From Serinus canaria (Eukaryota > Chordata > Aves > Passeriformes > Fringillidae): DNA of 64,000 bases. The stretch lies in NCBI RefSeq assembly GCF_022539315.1, contig NC_066313.1, positions 30,851,059 to 30,915,058 of the forward strand. Reading direction: 5' to 3'. A program made the position numbers and the translations under genes. Below the pieces are notes generated by a model. The model was not told the origin of the DNA and made no database searches. It saw only the letters and a list, made by a program, of their open reading frames with translations. Shown here piece by piece: positions 11,406 to 23,192 of the stretch (within the stretch, counting starts at the first letter, position 1; each line of letters starts with the position of its first letter).

Positions 11406-14068
11406 TTATTTGAATTCAGCAAGAAAAAAAAAAAAAAAAGATAATTATTCATCAGTGGAATCACTTTCAAAATTTTGTGGTGAAGTTTCTGTCATTAGAA
11501 CTATAAAGCCGGGACAGGATGTCTGTTTCACAAGATACCACACACTTTTCTTCAACTCTGAATATTGCACTTTGGGTGGGAATTGATGCATGGTACTCTC
11601 ACGGTTTGAACTTGTAATAAAATTGCAGTGTTCCCTAAGGCCCACCAAAATCTATGAATGGTGTTTATTGATATGGAGAAATAGCTGGCACTTCCAGATG
11701 TGATTTGGAATATTGCCTCTCATTGTGAACAAAAAAATTGTTTGAACTTTTATTAAAGACTCCAGTTTACAGCTTATGTACACTTAAGGTATTATGAGTA
11801 CCTGGAGGCCGAGGTCTCAGGCAGTAGATCACAGGCATGGCTTGATCTTACAGATGCTGCACACATGGAAGCACATCTCAAACTGAGAGCGTGGCAGATC
11901 TGCATGATGATTGCTCTCAGCATGAAGGGTGCAAAATTTGACCACCTCTGGTTCCGATGTCCTGTGCCCACACTGGGAGGAAATCTGCCTAAGCCAAGAA
12001 CTTTTAAAAGAAGAACATTAAAGTGCCAAGTGCCGTTTGGTTTAGCCAATTGGTCGTGTGTGCTGCAGACCTCAATGCTGATGAAGGAAGACACTGAACC
12101 TGTTCTCTTTACATGGAACATTCCCATCTGGTTCCCCTTACCAGAAACAGACTCCAATGTCTTCTGCCTTTGCTACCTGGGGTGCAGATCCTGGCCCCTT
12201 TGTAGGATTCCACAGTTTACAATAAAGGAAATTATAGAAAAAACAGCTTTGGTGGAGAACACTGCTACCTTAAGCCTCAATTTTTCAGAAAGACCAGTCT
12301 GATTTCACAAGTTATTATTCTCCTTCTTGTTTGCTACACCAGTGGTTTGTTCCAAAGCCTATCCCCAGGGGGCTGAGCCTGAATTGTATTCCAGGGGCAA
12401 TTCAGAAACTAGGAGGCAAGCTGGGCCTCATTTTTGAAAATTAACATTTAACTTTAATTGTTCCTTCCCACGCTACTTTGGAAATTATTCCTCTGTGCAA
12501 AATGAATAAGAAAGGAAAAGGTCACGTTCAAATGTAGATTTTAAAAGCCTTTGAACTTTAGCTCTAGTTTACCACCTTGTCTTAATCTTAAATATAGCAA
12601 TAAAACCAAAACAAACCTTGTCTGCATGCCTGCTTTACATTAGAGCCTTACAAGAAAAGTTATATGTTGTCTGTTCCTTTGCTTTAAAGAAAAATAACCA
12701 ATTTGCTCTTGTGTTCTTCAGGGGAAAATAGCCTTGAGAAAATGTTATTGATGTAGTGTATTTATGTAGGGTTGCATGACAAATTATGCCATCAGCAAAT
12801 AAGGTCAGAGTAGCAGAGTGAATTACTGGCAAAAATAGGTTCCTTGCAAAGGACAAAGGTTCTTTTAAATGCATATAAACCTTGAAACTATATGAGAAGA
12901 AATAATACAGACTCAGTGTGGAATATAGTATTTTAAAGCTCCCCAAAACTATATGTGATATTTTGTGGATGACTACTACTTTTTCAGGAAGGATGGAGAG
13001 GCCTGCATGGCAGAATATCTGCCTGTGATTACTGGGAGGCAATTTTAGGGTTTCCTTGAAGTGTGGTGTAGCTGCCTCAGTTGGAGTTCAGACCCTGCCC
13101 TCGGAGGGGAAAACATTGCATTTAGGGATGAGTTCCTCTGCTTCTCATGGAGTCCTAATGTAGTTCCCTACAGCAGGGAAGAAGGAACACATCAATAGAT
13201 GCCAAGCCACCTGCTTAACCACAAGTATGTAGAAGAGCACACTGCAGAGAAGACCACACTATTTAATTTTTAACAAAGAAGAATTCTGCTCTACAGTTCT
13301 GGGTATCTCGTGTAATTCCTTATCTGTCTGAAAACTGTTTACCATAAGTGCTGCTAAATTATTCCTGTTGCACTTCAAGCCTTTCTGTGAATCATAAAAG
13401 GGAGTTTTGAAGGTTTATTTCTGGACAAGTTCTGGGTTGGCCAGATTATAGCATAGATGTTTTAGAAAAAAATATCATATTCATATTAATTTGATAAATA
13501 ATCTTTAAGTAAAGCGGCATATTAAACATGTCAACAATGCTTTGCAGTTGCAATTGGCAGTAGCATTTTTTAAATGAGCAAAGTCATTGCTTATCAGATG
13601 CACCAGGGCCCTCAAGCTATATATTTCACACTAGTCATTCATGACAATGCAAACTTTGGAGAAGACATCCGAAAGATCTTCCCCTTTTTAAGGATGCCCT
13701 TACTTTTGGGATAGAGCAACACACAGGATGAGTTCATAGGCACAGCCAAAGCCAGAACTGTATTTGCTGCTCTGATGCAACCTCAAGACCATCTGCCCAT
13801 GGTGAGCACCAGCTTGACAGAACTGATACTGGAGAGGGTGAATTTGAGTGGCCCAGAGATGAGCCTGTGAAAGAGCTGACCCTGTCCTTGCAGGTGGTGA
13901 AGGTCTCCAAGACTATCTCCATCCTAATCCCATACCTGGCTGGAAGAAAACATCACAGTTGCATGTGTACAGTCGTGCACAGCGGGGCTTGAATGCTGAC
14001 CTGCCATGATCTCTTCTGTTCTCAGTATGTTTCTCATCCCAGGCAGCAACTAGACATTGCTGATAGGA
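11406..14068. other. Gene-free sequence, no recognised repeats
   Basis: The window's longest open frame in non-repetitive DNA lies here (11865-12302 plus, 145 codons), overlapped on the other strand by a 121-codon frame (11792-12157). Neither translation matches a protein family I know, and neither has a Kozak, splice or polyadenylation context that convinces me. The rest is AT-rich unique DNA. Confidence 0.5.
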
Positions 14069-14150
14069 TCATAGAGTATCCCATGTTGGAAGGGCCCCAC
14101 CAGGATCACTAAGTCTGACTCCTGGCCCTGCACAGAACAAATCCAAGATA
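14069..14150 (-). mobile_element. CR1 3' end fragment, minus strand
   Basis: AGGATCATAGAGTATCCC, ATGTTGGAAGGGCCCCAC and GACTCCTGGCCCTGCACAG are the reverse complement of the CR1 tail in the subfamily whose plus-strand end reads GGAACTGG/GGGTCCCTTCCA. Homology fades near 14150. Confidence 0.85.
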
Positions 14151-14829
14151 GTCAAGTACAGTCCAAGATCTGTTCCTGAAGGGGACTTTGGGTATCAAGA
14201 TCTTATTTTCAGGGCTTAGGAATTTTGCTAGGACATCTCTGGGCCGCATCTGGGACTGGCTGAGGTTGTTGGGATGGGCCCTGGATGGTGAGACACTGCT
14301 CTGCTCTGAGTGGATGCCTCTGTCTTCTCCCACTGCAGGAGCCACCAAGCCCTGTGCCCTCAACTCCTACTGAGGGTGACAGTGGGCACTTAGGAAACAG
14401 GCTTTTAACAACTGTTCTTTCCAAATAAGAACTTTCTCCTTTCAAACCTTTAAATGTCATTGCTGAACTAGTCTATCATGATAGTGAATCATACAGTATG
14501 ATCAATGATGTTAAACTGACTGTTAAAACTATTTTATGCTCTACACTGCTCATTTTTAGCTTTCCTAAAGTTTGTAACATCACATCTTACTTCCTGGGCT
14601 CTCAACATTGTCACTGTGCTTTTGCTTTCCCAAATGTCACTTGCTGCATAAGACTAGAAAACATATCTGTCCTTTGATTGTGGCTTAAGAACAAAATTCT
14701 GTGAAAGAGGTTTATGTAACAAGACAGTAAAAGGGGACTTTAAGCAGTGTGATTGAGAAGAAATTATCTTCTTTAAGCAGGAGACAGGTGCTTAGATGTA
14801 TACAGTTCATAATTATAGGCTAAGAAATA
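14151..14829. other. Gene-free sequence
   Basis: A moderately GC-rich portion (14200-14380) carries short open frames on both strands with no recognised domain. The rest is AT-rich unique DNA. Confidence 0.45.
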
Positions 14830-15060
14830 GGTCTAAAGAGTTCTGTGGTGGATCAGCTGTTAAAGTAATAGCCTGTGAGACTGAGTTCCTTGACTGCAAT
14901 CCTGATTTATCATCAACTTCTAATTTAGTGGTAAGTAAGATCTTTCTGAGCCGAAATCCAACATCTTTTAAAGGCAATTTTGCTGATGTAACTCAATTGA
15001 TTCTAATGGAGTCACTTTCACTTTACGTCAATGAAAGTGAAATTGGGATATCATTACAGT
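14830..15060 (+). repeat. Possible ancient tRNA-headed SINE relic
   Basis: The segment GTGGATCAGCTGTTAAAG near 14849 resembles a tRNA A-box region, and a degraded B-box-like GACTGCAATCCTG follows about 45 bp later. Downstream, GATGTAACTCAATTGATTC and TCTAATGGAGTCACTTTCAC resemble the body of old amniote repeats. Identity is low and the assignment is by eye. Confidence 0.28.
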
Positions 15061-15264
15061 CTCAGTTAACTCATCTACCAAGTAGATTCAGTTTATCGAT
15101 CAGAGCTAGGGGACAGTTTAGAGCTGAAATTTTTATTTTGTTCTGTAAAACCACAACTCTTTGTAATTAGAAAAATCAGTAGGAAACATAACTGTTCTTA
15201 TTTAAAGACTGTGACTCAAAAATGGATGTGTTAAGCTCTTGCACTGAAAATATGCATGATTTTT

Positions 15265-15320
15265 ATAGAGTTGTAGAATCATTAAGTTTGGAAAAACTCT
15301 CTAAGTTCATGGAGTCCAGC
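15265..15320 (-). mobile_element. CR1 3' end fragment, minus strand
   Basis: AGTTGTAGAATCATTAAG, TTTGGAAAAACTCTCTAAG and ATGGAGTCCAGCC match the reverse complement of the CR1 tail class read on this strand as AATCATTAAGGTTGGAAAAG. Only about 56 bp remain. Confidence 0.75.
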
Positions 15321-15512
15321 CACTTCTGAAAGCAGGCAAGGAAATGTGACAGGAAATTGCACCTTTACAAGTTGTGATTTTTTTTAAACTTTCAGTTCCA
15401 TGAAAATAATTATTTGTTTGTTTATTTCAGCTCACATTTCAAGATGTGAAAAAAATACTGAAATACCAAATTTTCCTCAAGGCAGTGTTTAAAATATTAT
15501 TCGCATCACAAG

Positions 15513-16172
15513 CTGAACATGTGTCAGCAGTGCCCTGGCAGCCAGGAGGGCCAACCATGCCCAGGGGTGTATCAGGCACAGCATGGCCAACCAGGCAAGG
15601 GAGGGATTGTCCTGCCCTGCTCTGCACTGGGGCAGCCTCACCTCGAGGGCTGGGGGCAGCTTTGGGCACCACAGTATAAGAAAGACATTGGGCCATTAGG
15701 AACCATTGAAAGGAAGGCCACCAGGATGGTGAAGCTCTGGAGGGGAAGCTGTATGAGGAGTGGCTGAGGGCACTTTGGCTGTTCAGCCTGGGGGAGAGGA
15801 GACTGAGGGTAGACCTCATTGCAGTCTGCAACTGCCCTGGAAGCAAAGGGGTAGGCACTGGTCACTTCTCTGTGGGGGTCAGTGTCAGGACCCAAGGGAA
15901 TGGCCTGAAGCTGTGTCAGCAGAGGCTGGATATTAGGAAAAGGTTCTTCACCCAGAGGGTAGTTGGACACTGGGACTGGCTCCCCAGGGAAGTGGTCACA
16001 GCACCAAATCTGTCTGAGTTCAAGAAGTGTTTGGGCAATGCTCTCAGGCACATGGTGAGACTCTTGGGGATGGTCCTGAGAAGGGCCAGGAACTGGACTT
16101 GATGATCTTGATGGGTCCCTTCCAGCCTTCCAATTCAGATATTCTATAATTCAGTGATTCTGTGATCTCTAG
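15513..16172 (+). mobile_element. Long CR1 copy with decayed ORF2 C-terminus and complete 3' end
   Basis: The longest plus-strand CR1 in the window (about 660 bp). The 5' half is the end of CR1 ORF2, the endonuclease/reverse-transcriptase protein of this retrotransposon: the frame opening near 15519 carries the characteristic WAPQYKKDI string at about 15663, followed by a residual RKATRM. The reading frame is broken. Near 15530 CAGCAGTGCCCTGGC appears to lack two bases relative to the CAGTGTGCCC I remember for the family, and stops follow. The 3' half is the UTR: TTAGGAAAAGGTTCTTCACC, GGGAAGTGGTCACAGCACC, TTCAAGAAGTGTTTGGGC and GGGTCCCTTCCAGCCTTCC, ending in ATTCTATAATTCAGTGATTC. It cannot be active. 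A minus-strand CR1 of a different tail type lies 250 bp downstream. Confidence 0.93.
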
Positions 16173-16424
16173 TTCTCATGTACTTTACAGGGGTTTTTGA
16201 TGGCACAAGTTAAGTCTTAAAAAAATAATAAAAGTTTGAGTAAAAAGAACTTAAGAAGAGTTAAAGTATTCTACTATAATTTCCCCTAAGTATCTGTTAC
16301 CCACATTTACCCTTCTAGCTTTCTTTTTATCCCATGTGACACATTTCTGGCATGTTTTTATTCCCTTTAGGCTTCATGCTTTCTTGTGATGGACCATCTG
16401 GCTTCCCTGGAAGAAAAGGCAGTC

Positions 16425-16757
16425 ATAGAATCATAGAATGGTTTGTGTTGGAAGAGACCTTAAAGATCATTCAGTTCCAATGCCCCTGCCATGGGCAGGA
16501 ATACCTTGTGCTACACCAGGGTGTTCAGAGACCCATCCAACATGGCCTTGAACATTTCCAGGGATGGATGGGGCAGCCACAGCTTCTCTTGGAAACCTGT
16601 GCCAGTGTCTCACCACCCTCAAAGTAAAGGATTTATTTCTTATATCCAATCTAAGCTTTCCCTCTGTCACTTTAAAGCCATTCCCCCTTGTCCTGTCACG
16701 ACATGCCCTTGCAAACCATTCCTTTTCAGTTGTCTTGTAGGTCCCATCTGGTTAGCC
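16425..16757 (-). mobile_element. CR1 3' UTR copy, minus strand
   Basis: It begins with the textbook reversed tail TCATAGAATCATAGAATGG, then GTGTTGGAAGAGACCTTAAAG, CCATGGGCAGGAATACC, AACATTTCCAGGGATGG, TTCTTATATCCAATCTAAGC and CCCCCTTGTCCTGTCACG. The well-kept tail suggests one of the younger copies here. It ends near TCTTGTAGGTCCCATCTGG. Short open frames across it are by-products of the repeat. Confidence 0.95.
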
Positions 16758-18079
16758 AGAGTGGGAAACCCTAGAGCAGCATGCTCCATTTGGCTTGTTT
16801 GCAGAATCTAAATAAAAATCTGCATTTTTCTGTCTAGAAGGCTTTTTGTTGGTTTTTCTTCTTTCAATTTCTGTGGGCAGGGTGCAAGGTTTTACATTTT
16901 GAGCCCAGCTTCAGTAAAAGTTGGAAGCAGTTCTGTTTTCTCTCTTAATGGCACAGAAGAAAGGACCAGCTTACATCTCTTGATGTGAAAAGGGGTATCT
17001 CATTTGCATTCTTAGTTATAAGAAATTGTCACTGTGGTACATAAAAGCACCATTTAATATATTTACTCTACAGGGAAGCACATAAATACTTTATCCCTGT
17101 ATTATGTATGACAAAGCAAAACCAGACAGACTGAATGCTAGATATTAAGAATATTGAATGACTAATTTTCAGAAAGCCAAGATCAGGTGTCTGCTAAAAT
17201 TAGCCTTGTTTGGGTTTATTATTATCATTATCATTATTATGATGATAGTGACTGGACACCTGCTCAAGCAGCAGGTTAAATTGTATTAGTCAGTGTCTAA
17301 ATATATACAGAATAAAAAATCAATTTCTGACTATAGTACTTGTAGTCTCAGGATGAAACGAGAAACCAAAATGGGATATGAACAGAGAGGGAGGTACAGA
17401 GGGGTGAGATCCAGAGCTACACAAGGTTTCCGATACGATATCCTCAAGAGGCATCACAGACATTTTATGGGCTAACTGTGCAATTGATCTGAGACTGCTT
17501 CTATATTGAATAGATTTATATCTTTATAGGTGGTTGTGTACACACATACAAATACTCATTATGCAGTTTCGCAGAGGTTTGCAATAAAATCTTTCCATTC
17601 CTGCAAAGAGCCAGGTGAAAAGCACCAAGGTGCCCTTTTGAAGGTAAAGCACTTAAGTGCTTAGGGTGGACTTCTCTAGCTGGTAACTAAGACACTGTGT
17701 CTTAGTAGGTGGTAAGTCATGAAGATCCTTGAATCTGAAGATGGATGGTTTTGTTTAGTGCTATGAAAGAGCAAATAAAGGAGTGTCTAGAGCAGAACTG
17801 AGATTATCAGGGAAAAAAAAAAAAGGAAGACTAAGGGAAGCAACATCCCTAACAAAACCAGGAGTTATCACATTTACTTCACCAGACCAAAAAATCAAAT
17901 AATAAGTCAAATAATTGAGCTGTTACATGACCACAATAGGCACAATTCAACTGATGTGAATGGAAGATGCTGAAAAAGGCCTAAGAGGTTGTTCTGGACT
18001 AAGCATGAATCAGTGTATTTGCATGAGAATACAACAAAACTGTTCCATAAGGACAGCAAGATAAGAGAAACAAGTATCT
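16758..18079. other. Gene-free sequence with two short perfect palindromes
   Basis: AT-rich unique DNA. AAGCACTTAAGTGCTT (17647-17662) and the 10-bp-arm palindrome at 17686-17706 (ACTAAGACAC, one base, GTGTCTTAGT) sit 23 bp apart. An ATT/ATC-rich patch lies at 17217-17250. No exon recognised. Confidence 0.5.
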
Positions 18080-18330
18080 TCCTTTACTTACTCCCAGTGA
18101 GGCCACACTTGAAATAATGGTCCAGTTTTAGACCTCCCTAATTTAAGGGAAAAAATTGGAAGGAATGTTGCAGTCAGCTGCCAAGATTATAACTAGCCAA
18201 AGCAAGTGACGTATGAGGTGAGCTTGAGAGAACTGAGCTTGTTTAGTCTGACAAAAGAGACATTCCATAGCAGTCTTCAACATTGTGAAAAACAGGAGTT
18301 ATCCAGGGTGGATATGGAATCCCAGTCCTT
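18080..18330 (+). mobile_element. Diverged CR1 ORF2-end fragment
   Basis: GTGAGGCCACACTTGAAATA, GTCCAGTTTTAGACCTCCC, AATTTAAGGGAAAAAATTGG and CTGAGCTTGTTTAGTCTGAC match, with gaps, the CR1 ORF2 segment that encodes the conserved RPHLEY...FWAP region and the following codons. The frame is destroyed and no 3' tail is found. Confidence 0.65.
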
Positions 18331-20154
18331 GTGGTTTTACTATATTTGTGTAAAGTCATGGCTGACTTGATCTGGTGTTGGTAGTGGTCCCAGTCTGGTT
18401 GAAAAGTTCAGCCAATGACCTCCAAAGGTCTTCAAACAGCATTTTCAGGAAGACAGAGCAGTAGCTATTTTGCTGCCTGTGGTTCACCTTTTTAAGGAAC
18501 CAGAGAAAGCTGTCTGACCCAGACTACTACATGTAAGAACAACTCTGATTAAGTGATGAAAATTATGCAAACCACAGGACTGGTATTTATTAAAGTATTC
18601 CTGAGAATCACTTTGTCACATAGCATTGGTATGTTGAAAGGGTCCTTTAGTGCTGTGCCACAAAGTTCCACAATTGCCTGTCAGATATGGGCCAAGCCAA
18701 TGGGGAAAGTGAATGAGCTTTCAGGGATAACAGTACCCACCAAGTTCCTAAGAGTTCCCATCCAGTACTATTAGGATCACCATCTATGAATAAAATATGA
18801 AAAGAAGACTGTATGTATTCCTGCACAAAAATTTAAAATACTGGAGAACAACAAAGTAGCAGTGCATGGAACTGCATTGACTCAAAGTGGAAGTTTGGGA
18901 GATTGTGTCATTATAAGAATAGTCAATGAAGTTGATTCTTTATGTTTTGAGTTTTAAAGCATGATTGAACATCTTTGTGGGACATACTAAGGAGACACTG
19001 TTAATATTTACAAGGGAAAATGGACAAGAGGGGCATGCAGGATGATAATTTTTAGGTATTGATGATTCCTTTAGGGCTTGTATTTGTGCAGAATTATTAG
19101 GGACAGATCTAAAAACATACAGCATCAGTCAGACATGCAGACCAACTCAAGACCTAGCTTGTAGCTTAGAAGCTTGTCTCACTCAGTGACAAACAATACA
19201 TGAAGAAAATGAAAAAATGGAGCATGAAACTTGAAAATGAAACCTCAAAAATGTGAGAATAATCCCCTGACACAAAGCTGAGGTTTGGCTTCCTGCATTA
19301 CCCAAAGAGCATGATGGCCTCTCAGAGATGTCTTTTCCCAGAGGCACAGGTTTCAATTTGCACCAGGCTCCCAGAAACTATTCAATGAATTATCACAAAG
19401 TTATTAAATCCTCCAGGGCTCAACCAGGTCCCAGTTTAACTCCCACCGAGCACTGGCTGAAGGAAAGTGATAATTAAAAGAGAATGTGGTAAAAGAATGG
19501 ACATCTATTTGAGATGTTGCCTGGTGTTAGGAAAAGAGGTGTGTTAATGTCCAAAAAACATGTGAAACAATGCCAATTATAATGATGGTTTTCACCAGAA
19601 GGTACCCTTAAAGGGCATCTCTCATCCAGAATGGAATCAAATTATTTACTTCAAATTCGAATTGGCAATGTTAATTAGTACAGTCCTTAAAAATCTGTTC
19701 CTTGAAGAAGCCCTTTAGATGATGTAACATGCCAATGTGATTCTAAGCCCTTACTTTTTCATGCTGCAGATTTTTAAAACAACCACCCTCTGTTCAGTAC
19801 TGGCATTGCCAGGAAGAGCTGAAGTGCCAGGAAGAGCTGGAACACCAGCTCCTGTAAGGGCCATCTTGCTGTCATGGTTAATCAAGAGCTGTTAAGAGGA
19901 GCAGCCTTTTGAAATGATAATAACAACAACAACAGCAATAAGCATGGTGGTGGTGATGAGACATGTACTAAACTATAGAAAAAAAAAGTTCAACAATGAA
20001 ATCTGCCAAGTTAATTTGAGGAATACACATAACAGTCAGCTACTCTAAGGCTACAAGCATTCAGATACTAGTGGTATACGGGTACAGAAGTAATTGCAAA
20101 GATGGGCTATGGTAGGTTTAGTTGCTGAAATCTTTTGTTTTCCTAAATGCAACA
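18331..20154. other. Gene-free sequence
   Basis: No exon or repeat family recognised. A short tandem duplication (period 18, unit near GCCAGGAAGAGCTG) lies at 19808-19843, and an AAC/AAT-rich tract at 19918-19941. Confidence 0.5.
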
Positions 20155-20345
20155 CAGGTGCAAAGAGGAGTGACACAGATAGAGAATATATTTTATGAGA
20201 AGAGATTAAAGCAGTTTATTTGTTTAACAAGATGAAAGAATTTATGGGATATGATTGCAACATATACAAAAATACGCTTTCCCCTTCTCCCTTTTTATCT
20301 CTATAATTATGTAGGGATGATACACATAAACTGGTCATCAACATC
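20155..20345 (+). mobile_element. Ancient, strongly diverged CR1 fragment
   Basis: The order GGTGCAAAGAGGAGTGACAC, TTTTATGAGAAGAGATTAAAG, TTATTTGTTTAACAAGATG, GGGATATGATTGCAACATA and CATAAACTGGTCATCAAC matches the general layout of old archosaur and turtle CR1 ORF2-end/3' UTR sequence from memory. Indels are frequent and no tail is kept. Confidence 0.5.
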
Positions 20346-20790
20346 ACTGGAGTGGCTACTAGTCAGATATTTATTAGTTCAGGGGCAGGGTGTCATAATA
20401 GCTCTCCAATGAAAACACTGAGGAAAGGAACAGAGACTAACAAGGAACTGAGATCTCTAGGACTGAATGTACTGCAAAATCCAGGCAGACTTAGGATGGA
20501 CTTGACAACTGTAATTGGAAATCCATTTCCATATTCTGCCAAAATATTTTAAAACCTGAGATCTCCAAGGCATTAGCTTTTCTGTCTTGAAATGATCTAT
20601 GGATTGACCATAACACCAGAGAGCAGCAAATAGATTTTGGGGACCTGCAGAACTGGGCAGCCTTAGCTCTTCAGTATTTTCTTCTGTGCCATGGTCTATG
20701 CCTTGGCTGTTGGGTGGCCTTACTGGTCTTCTTTCCAAACCAGTGCTTTTTCAAAGTGTCTTCATAATTCTTCACAAGGTGTTGTGGTAG

Positions 20791-21196
20791 TGAAGGGAAT
20801 GGAGCACAAGTCTGATGAGTAGCTGAGGGAGCTGGGGATGTTTAACCTGGAGAAAAGAAGACTCAGGGCAGACCTTATTGCTCTATAGGAAGTTGTAGCC
20901 AGGTGGGCAGTCAGTCTCTCCTCACAAATAACAAGTGATAGAACAAGACAAATGGGCTTCAAGTTGTGTCAGGGACACTTTAGATTGGATATTGAGAAAA
21001 TTTTCTACAGCAAAAGGATTGTATGACATTGGAAGAGACTGCCCAGGGAAGTGGTTGAATGACCCTCACTGGAGGTGTTGAAAAGATTTGCAGATTTGGC
21101 ACCTGGGGACATGGTTTAGTGGTGAGCTTGGAAGTATTGGGTTAACAGTTGGATTCAGTGCTCTTAGAGGTCTTTTCTAGTCCAAATTATTCTATT
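20791..21196 (+). mobile_element. CR1 copy, plus strand, with internal deletion
   Basis: GGAGCACAAGTCTGATGAG, GAGGGAGCTGGGGATGTTTA, CCTGGAGAAAAGAAGACTC, AACAAGTGATAGAACAAGAC, CCCAGGGAAGTGGTTGAATG and GACATGGTTTAGTGGTGAGC follow the CR1 consensus closely. Near 20883-20890 the CTCTATAGGAAG junction lacks roughly 20 bp expected between CTCTACA and GGTTGTAGCC. It ends in TTTTCTAGTCCAAATTATTC. Confidence 0.92.
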
Positions 21197-23084
21197 TTTT
21201 TCCAAGTGTCAATTCTTATTATTACTGAACTTTCTTAGTGCCTTCCCTTTGCTCTCTTTTACTTCTGCCATCTTTTTCTCATTTTTAAAATCATATCCAG
21301 AACCTCACACTTTCAGGACTTGTTTTTTAGATAAACTTCATATAGCAATGCTTAGAGCCTGGAAGCTCTTCAGATCTCACCAGCTGAGATTTCTCTTGGC
21401 ATTATAACATCCCTTGCTGGCACACAGTCAATGAACCCTGCTAATATACCATCAATCCTGACTGGCCCTGGAGAAAGGAGAGTGCCTGGACTTGGCCAGA
21501 ATACTACTGCATTTGGCTTATTCCCAGCTGGAGTTGTTTAAAACAGTCCCCAGGATGCTTTAACACATGCCAAAGACAGCTCAAAAAACAGTGAGCTGCC
21601 TCCCTGAGCCACCCCATATCCTGCATCTTCTGTTCCCAATGGTCTCTGGGCACATCAGGCAACAGGGGCCAGGCATTTCTTCTGATCCCCTGCCACTGCC
21701 AAACTTCAGCATGATCAAAGCTCCCCAGCACACCTAGTGCTCTGTCAAGTAGCTGAGCATTACTGCACACAGGAAGGGACAAGTTCTGCAGAAATGGCGA
21801 GAGACTGAGGTGAAAGTTTCAGATATGTAAACAACTGTTTACACATTAACATGTTTTAGAACACTGTGAAACAAAGTTAAATCGTGAACTCCACACACTT
21901 CAGCATGTGTTTATGAGGCACAATCTCCCCTCTCTGCATGTGCATTAATCTCTGCATGTGCATTAATTGCCATGCACTAATAGGGCAGTAGTCTCTCTTG
22001 CCATAAAGCAGAGGTGTAGGCATTTGCAGAAATGGAGTCCATTACCTTTTGTAAATTCTTTACTTTTTTCAAATATGAGTTACTTTGAAATCGGTGGACA
22101 AATTCAGTATGTGAGAGTTGCTCCTTGTTTCCCTGGCTTTGTGGAGAGATTTAAAAATGTGCAAAACAAGTATAAAAGCTGTTGTTACTGTCTGTGTTTC
22201 CACTCCCTGTGCCCTCTGGATGTAAACAATGACATAAGGCAATAAATTGTCTTGGCTGAGACTTGGCAACAGAATATATTCGAAAGTCCTTCATTCTCCT
22301 CCACTAAACTCATCAGATTTATTCCTTAAATCTGCTGAAATCAATATGAAAAGGCTGACTTTTAAATGGAATAAGTTCTTTGTGCAGACACTGAGCCATC
22401 ACCATGACAGTGTCCATTTTCCATGCTCAGTTGAATCAGTACATGCCTGCCTGCCAGCTCCACCGACTTAGCACGGGCAGCGAACGTGCACCTAGCTTTG
22501 TTGGGAATGTTTATTCTGAACATCATTGCAGGGTTTTTTTTTGGGCCAAAGAACACGGGAGGGCTTGTTTGTCCTGAAATTCAACCTGTCACTCTGAACT
22601 CAGGGATTAACCTTATTTTGCTAGTGGGTTTTGGCAGCTGTAGCTAGTAATTCTGTAACTTTTAACTTTTGTGGTTTTGATGTGGGTTTTGCTGCTGTAG
22701 ATGTTTGCTTGTTTTTTAGTTATTTGAGGGTTTTCTTCCCTTTTTTTTTTTAAATATTTTAAATAAAAACACATCAATATCCGTCTTGTTACTATACTCA
22801 GGCCTTATCTTATGAAAAAATCTATTTAAAGATAGCACCATGGTGTGCTAAGTAATACTGCTGGATATGTTGAAAGCTGCTGGGATATGAGCTCTGTGCT
22901 CTGCAGATCCAGGGAGACCATGAACCCTTCAAGAAAGGGACATTGTCTCCTTCTATTCAGTTTTGCAGATTCTGTAAACACCTATCATGTTAGGTATAAA
23001 AATTTGTTTTGGGTAAATGATGGCTTTCAGGCAAATACAGAGGCTTTTGGGCAAATACAATGCCTTTAGGCAATGGCTTAGATT
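21197..23084. other. Gene-free sequence
   Basis: A perfect 18-bp tandem duplication (TCTCTGCATGTGCATTAA twice) lies at 21931-21966. A minus-strand 92-codon open frame at 21504-21782 has no recognised homology. The segment 22430-22510 is locally richer in CpG. No repeat family recognised. Confidence 0.5.
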
Positions 23085-23192
23085 AATGTAGTCTAGTGGA
23101 ATGTATCCCTGGGCATGGCAGAAAGGCTGGAAATACATGATCTTTAAGATTCCTTCCAATTCAAACTCATTCTGTGATTCTATGAATCTATG
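23085..23192 (+). mobile_element. CR1 3' tail, plus strand
   Basis: GTAGTCTAGTGGAATGTATC, CCTGGGCATGGCAG, ATGATCTTTAAGATTCC, TTCCAATTCAAACTC and ATTCTGTGATTCTATGAATC. Only the final ~108 bp of the element are present. Confidence 0.9.

Noticed and set aside
11865..12302. 145-codon plus-strand open frame in unique DNA
   Set aside because: No recognised homology or domain, an equally long overlapping frame on the other strand, and no splice or promoter context. A six-frame BLASTP would settle it.
12359..12406. Inverted repeat around GAATTGTATTCCAGGGGCAATTC
   Set aside because: Arms of about 6 bp with mismatches, well within chance for AT-rich DNA.
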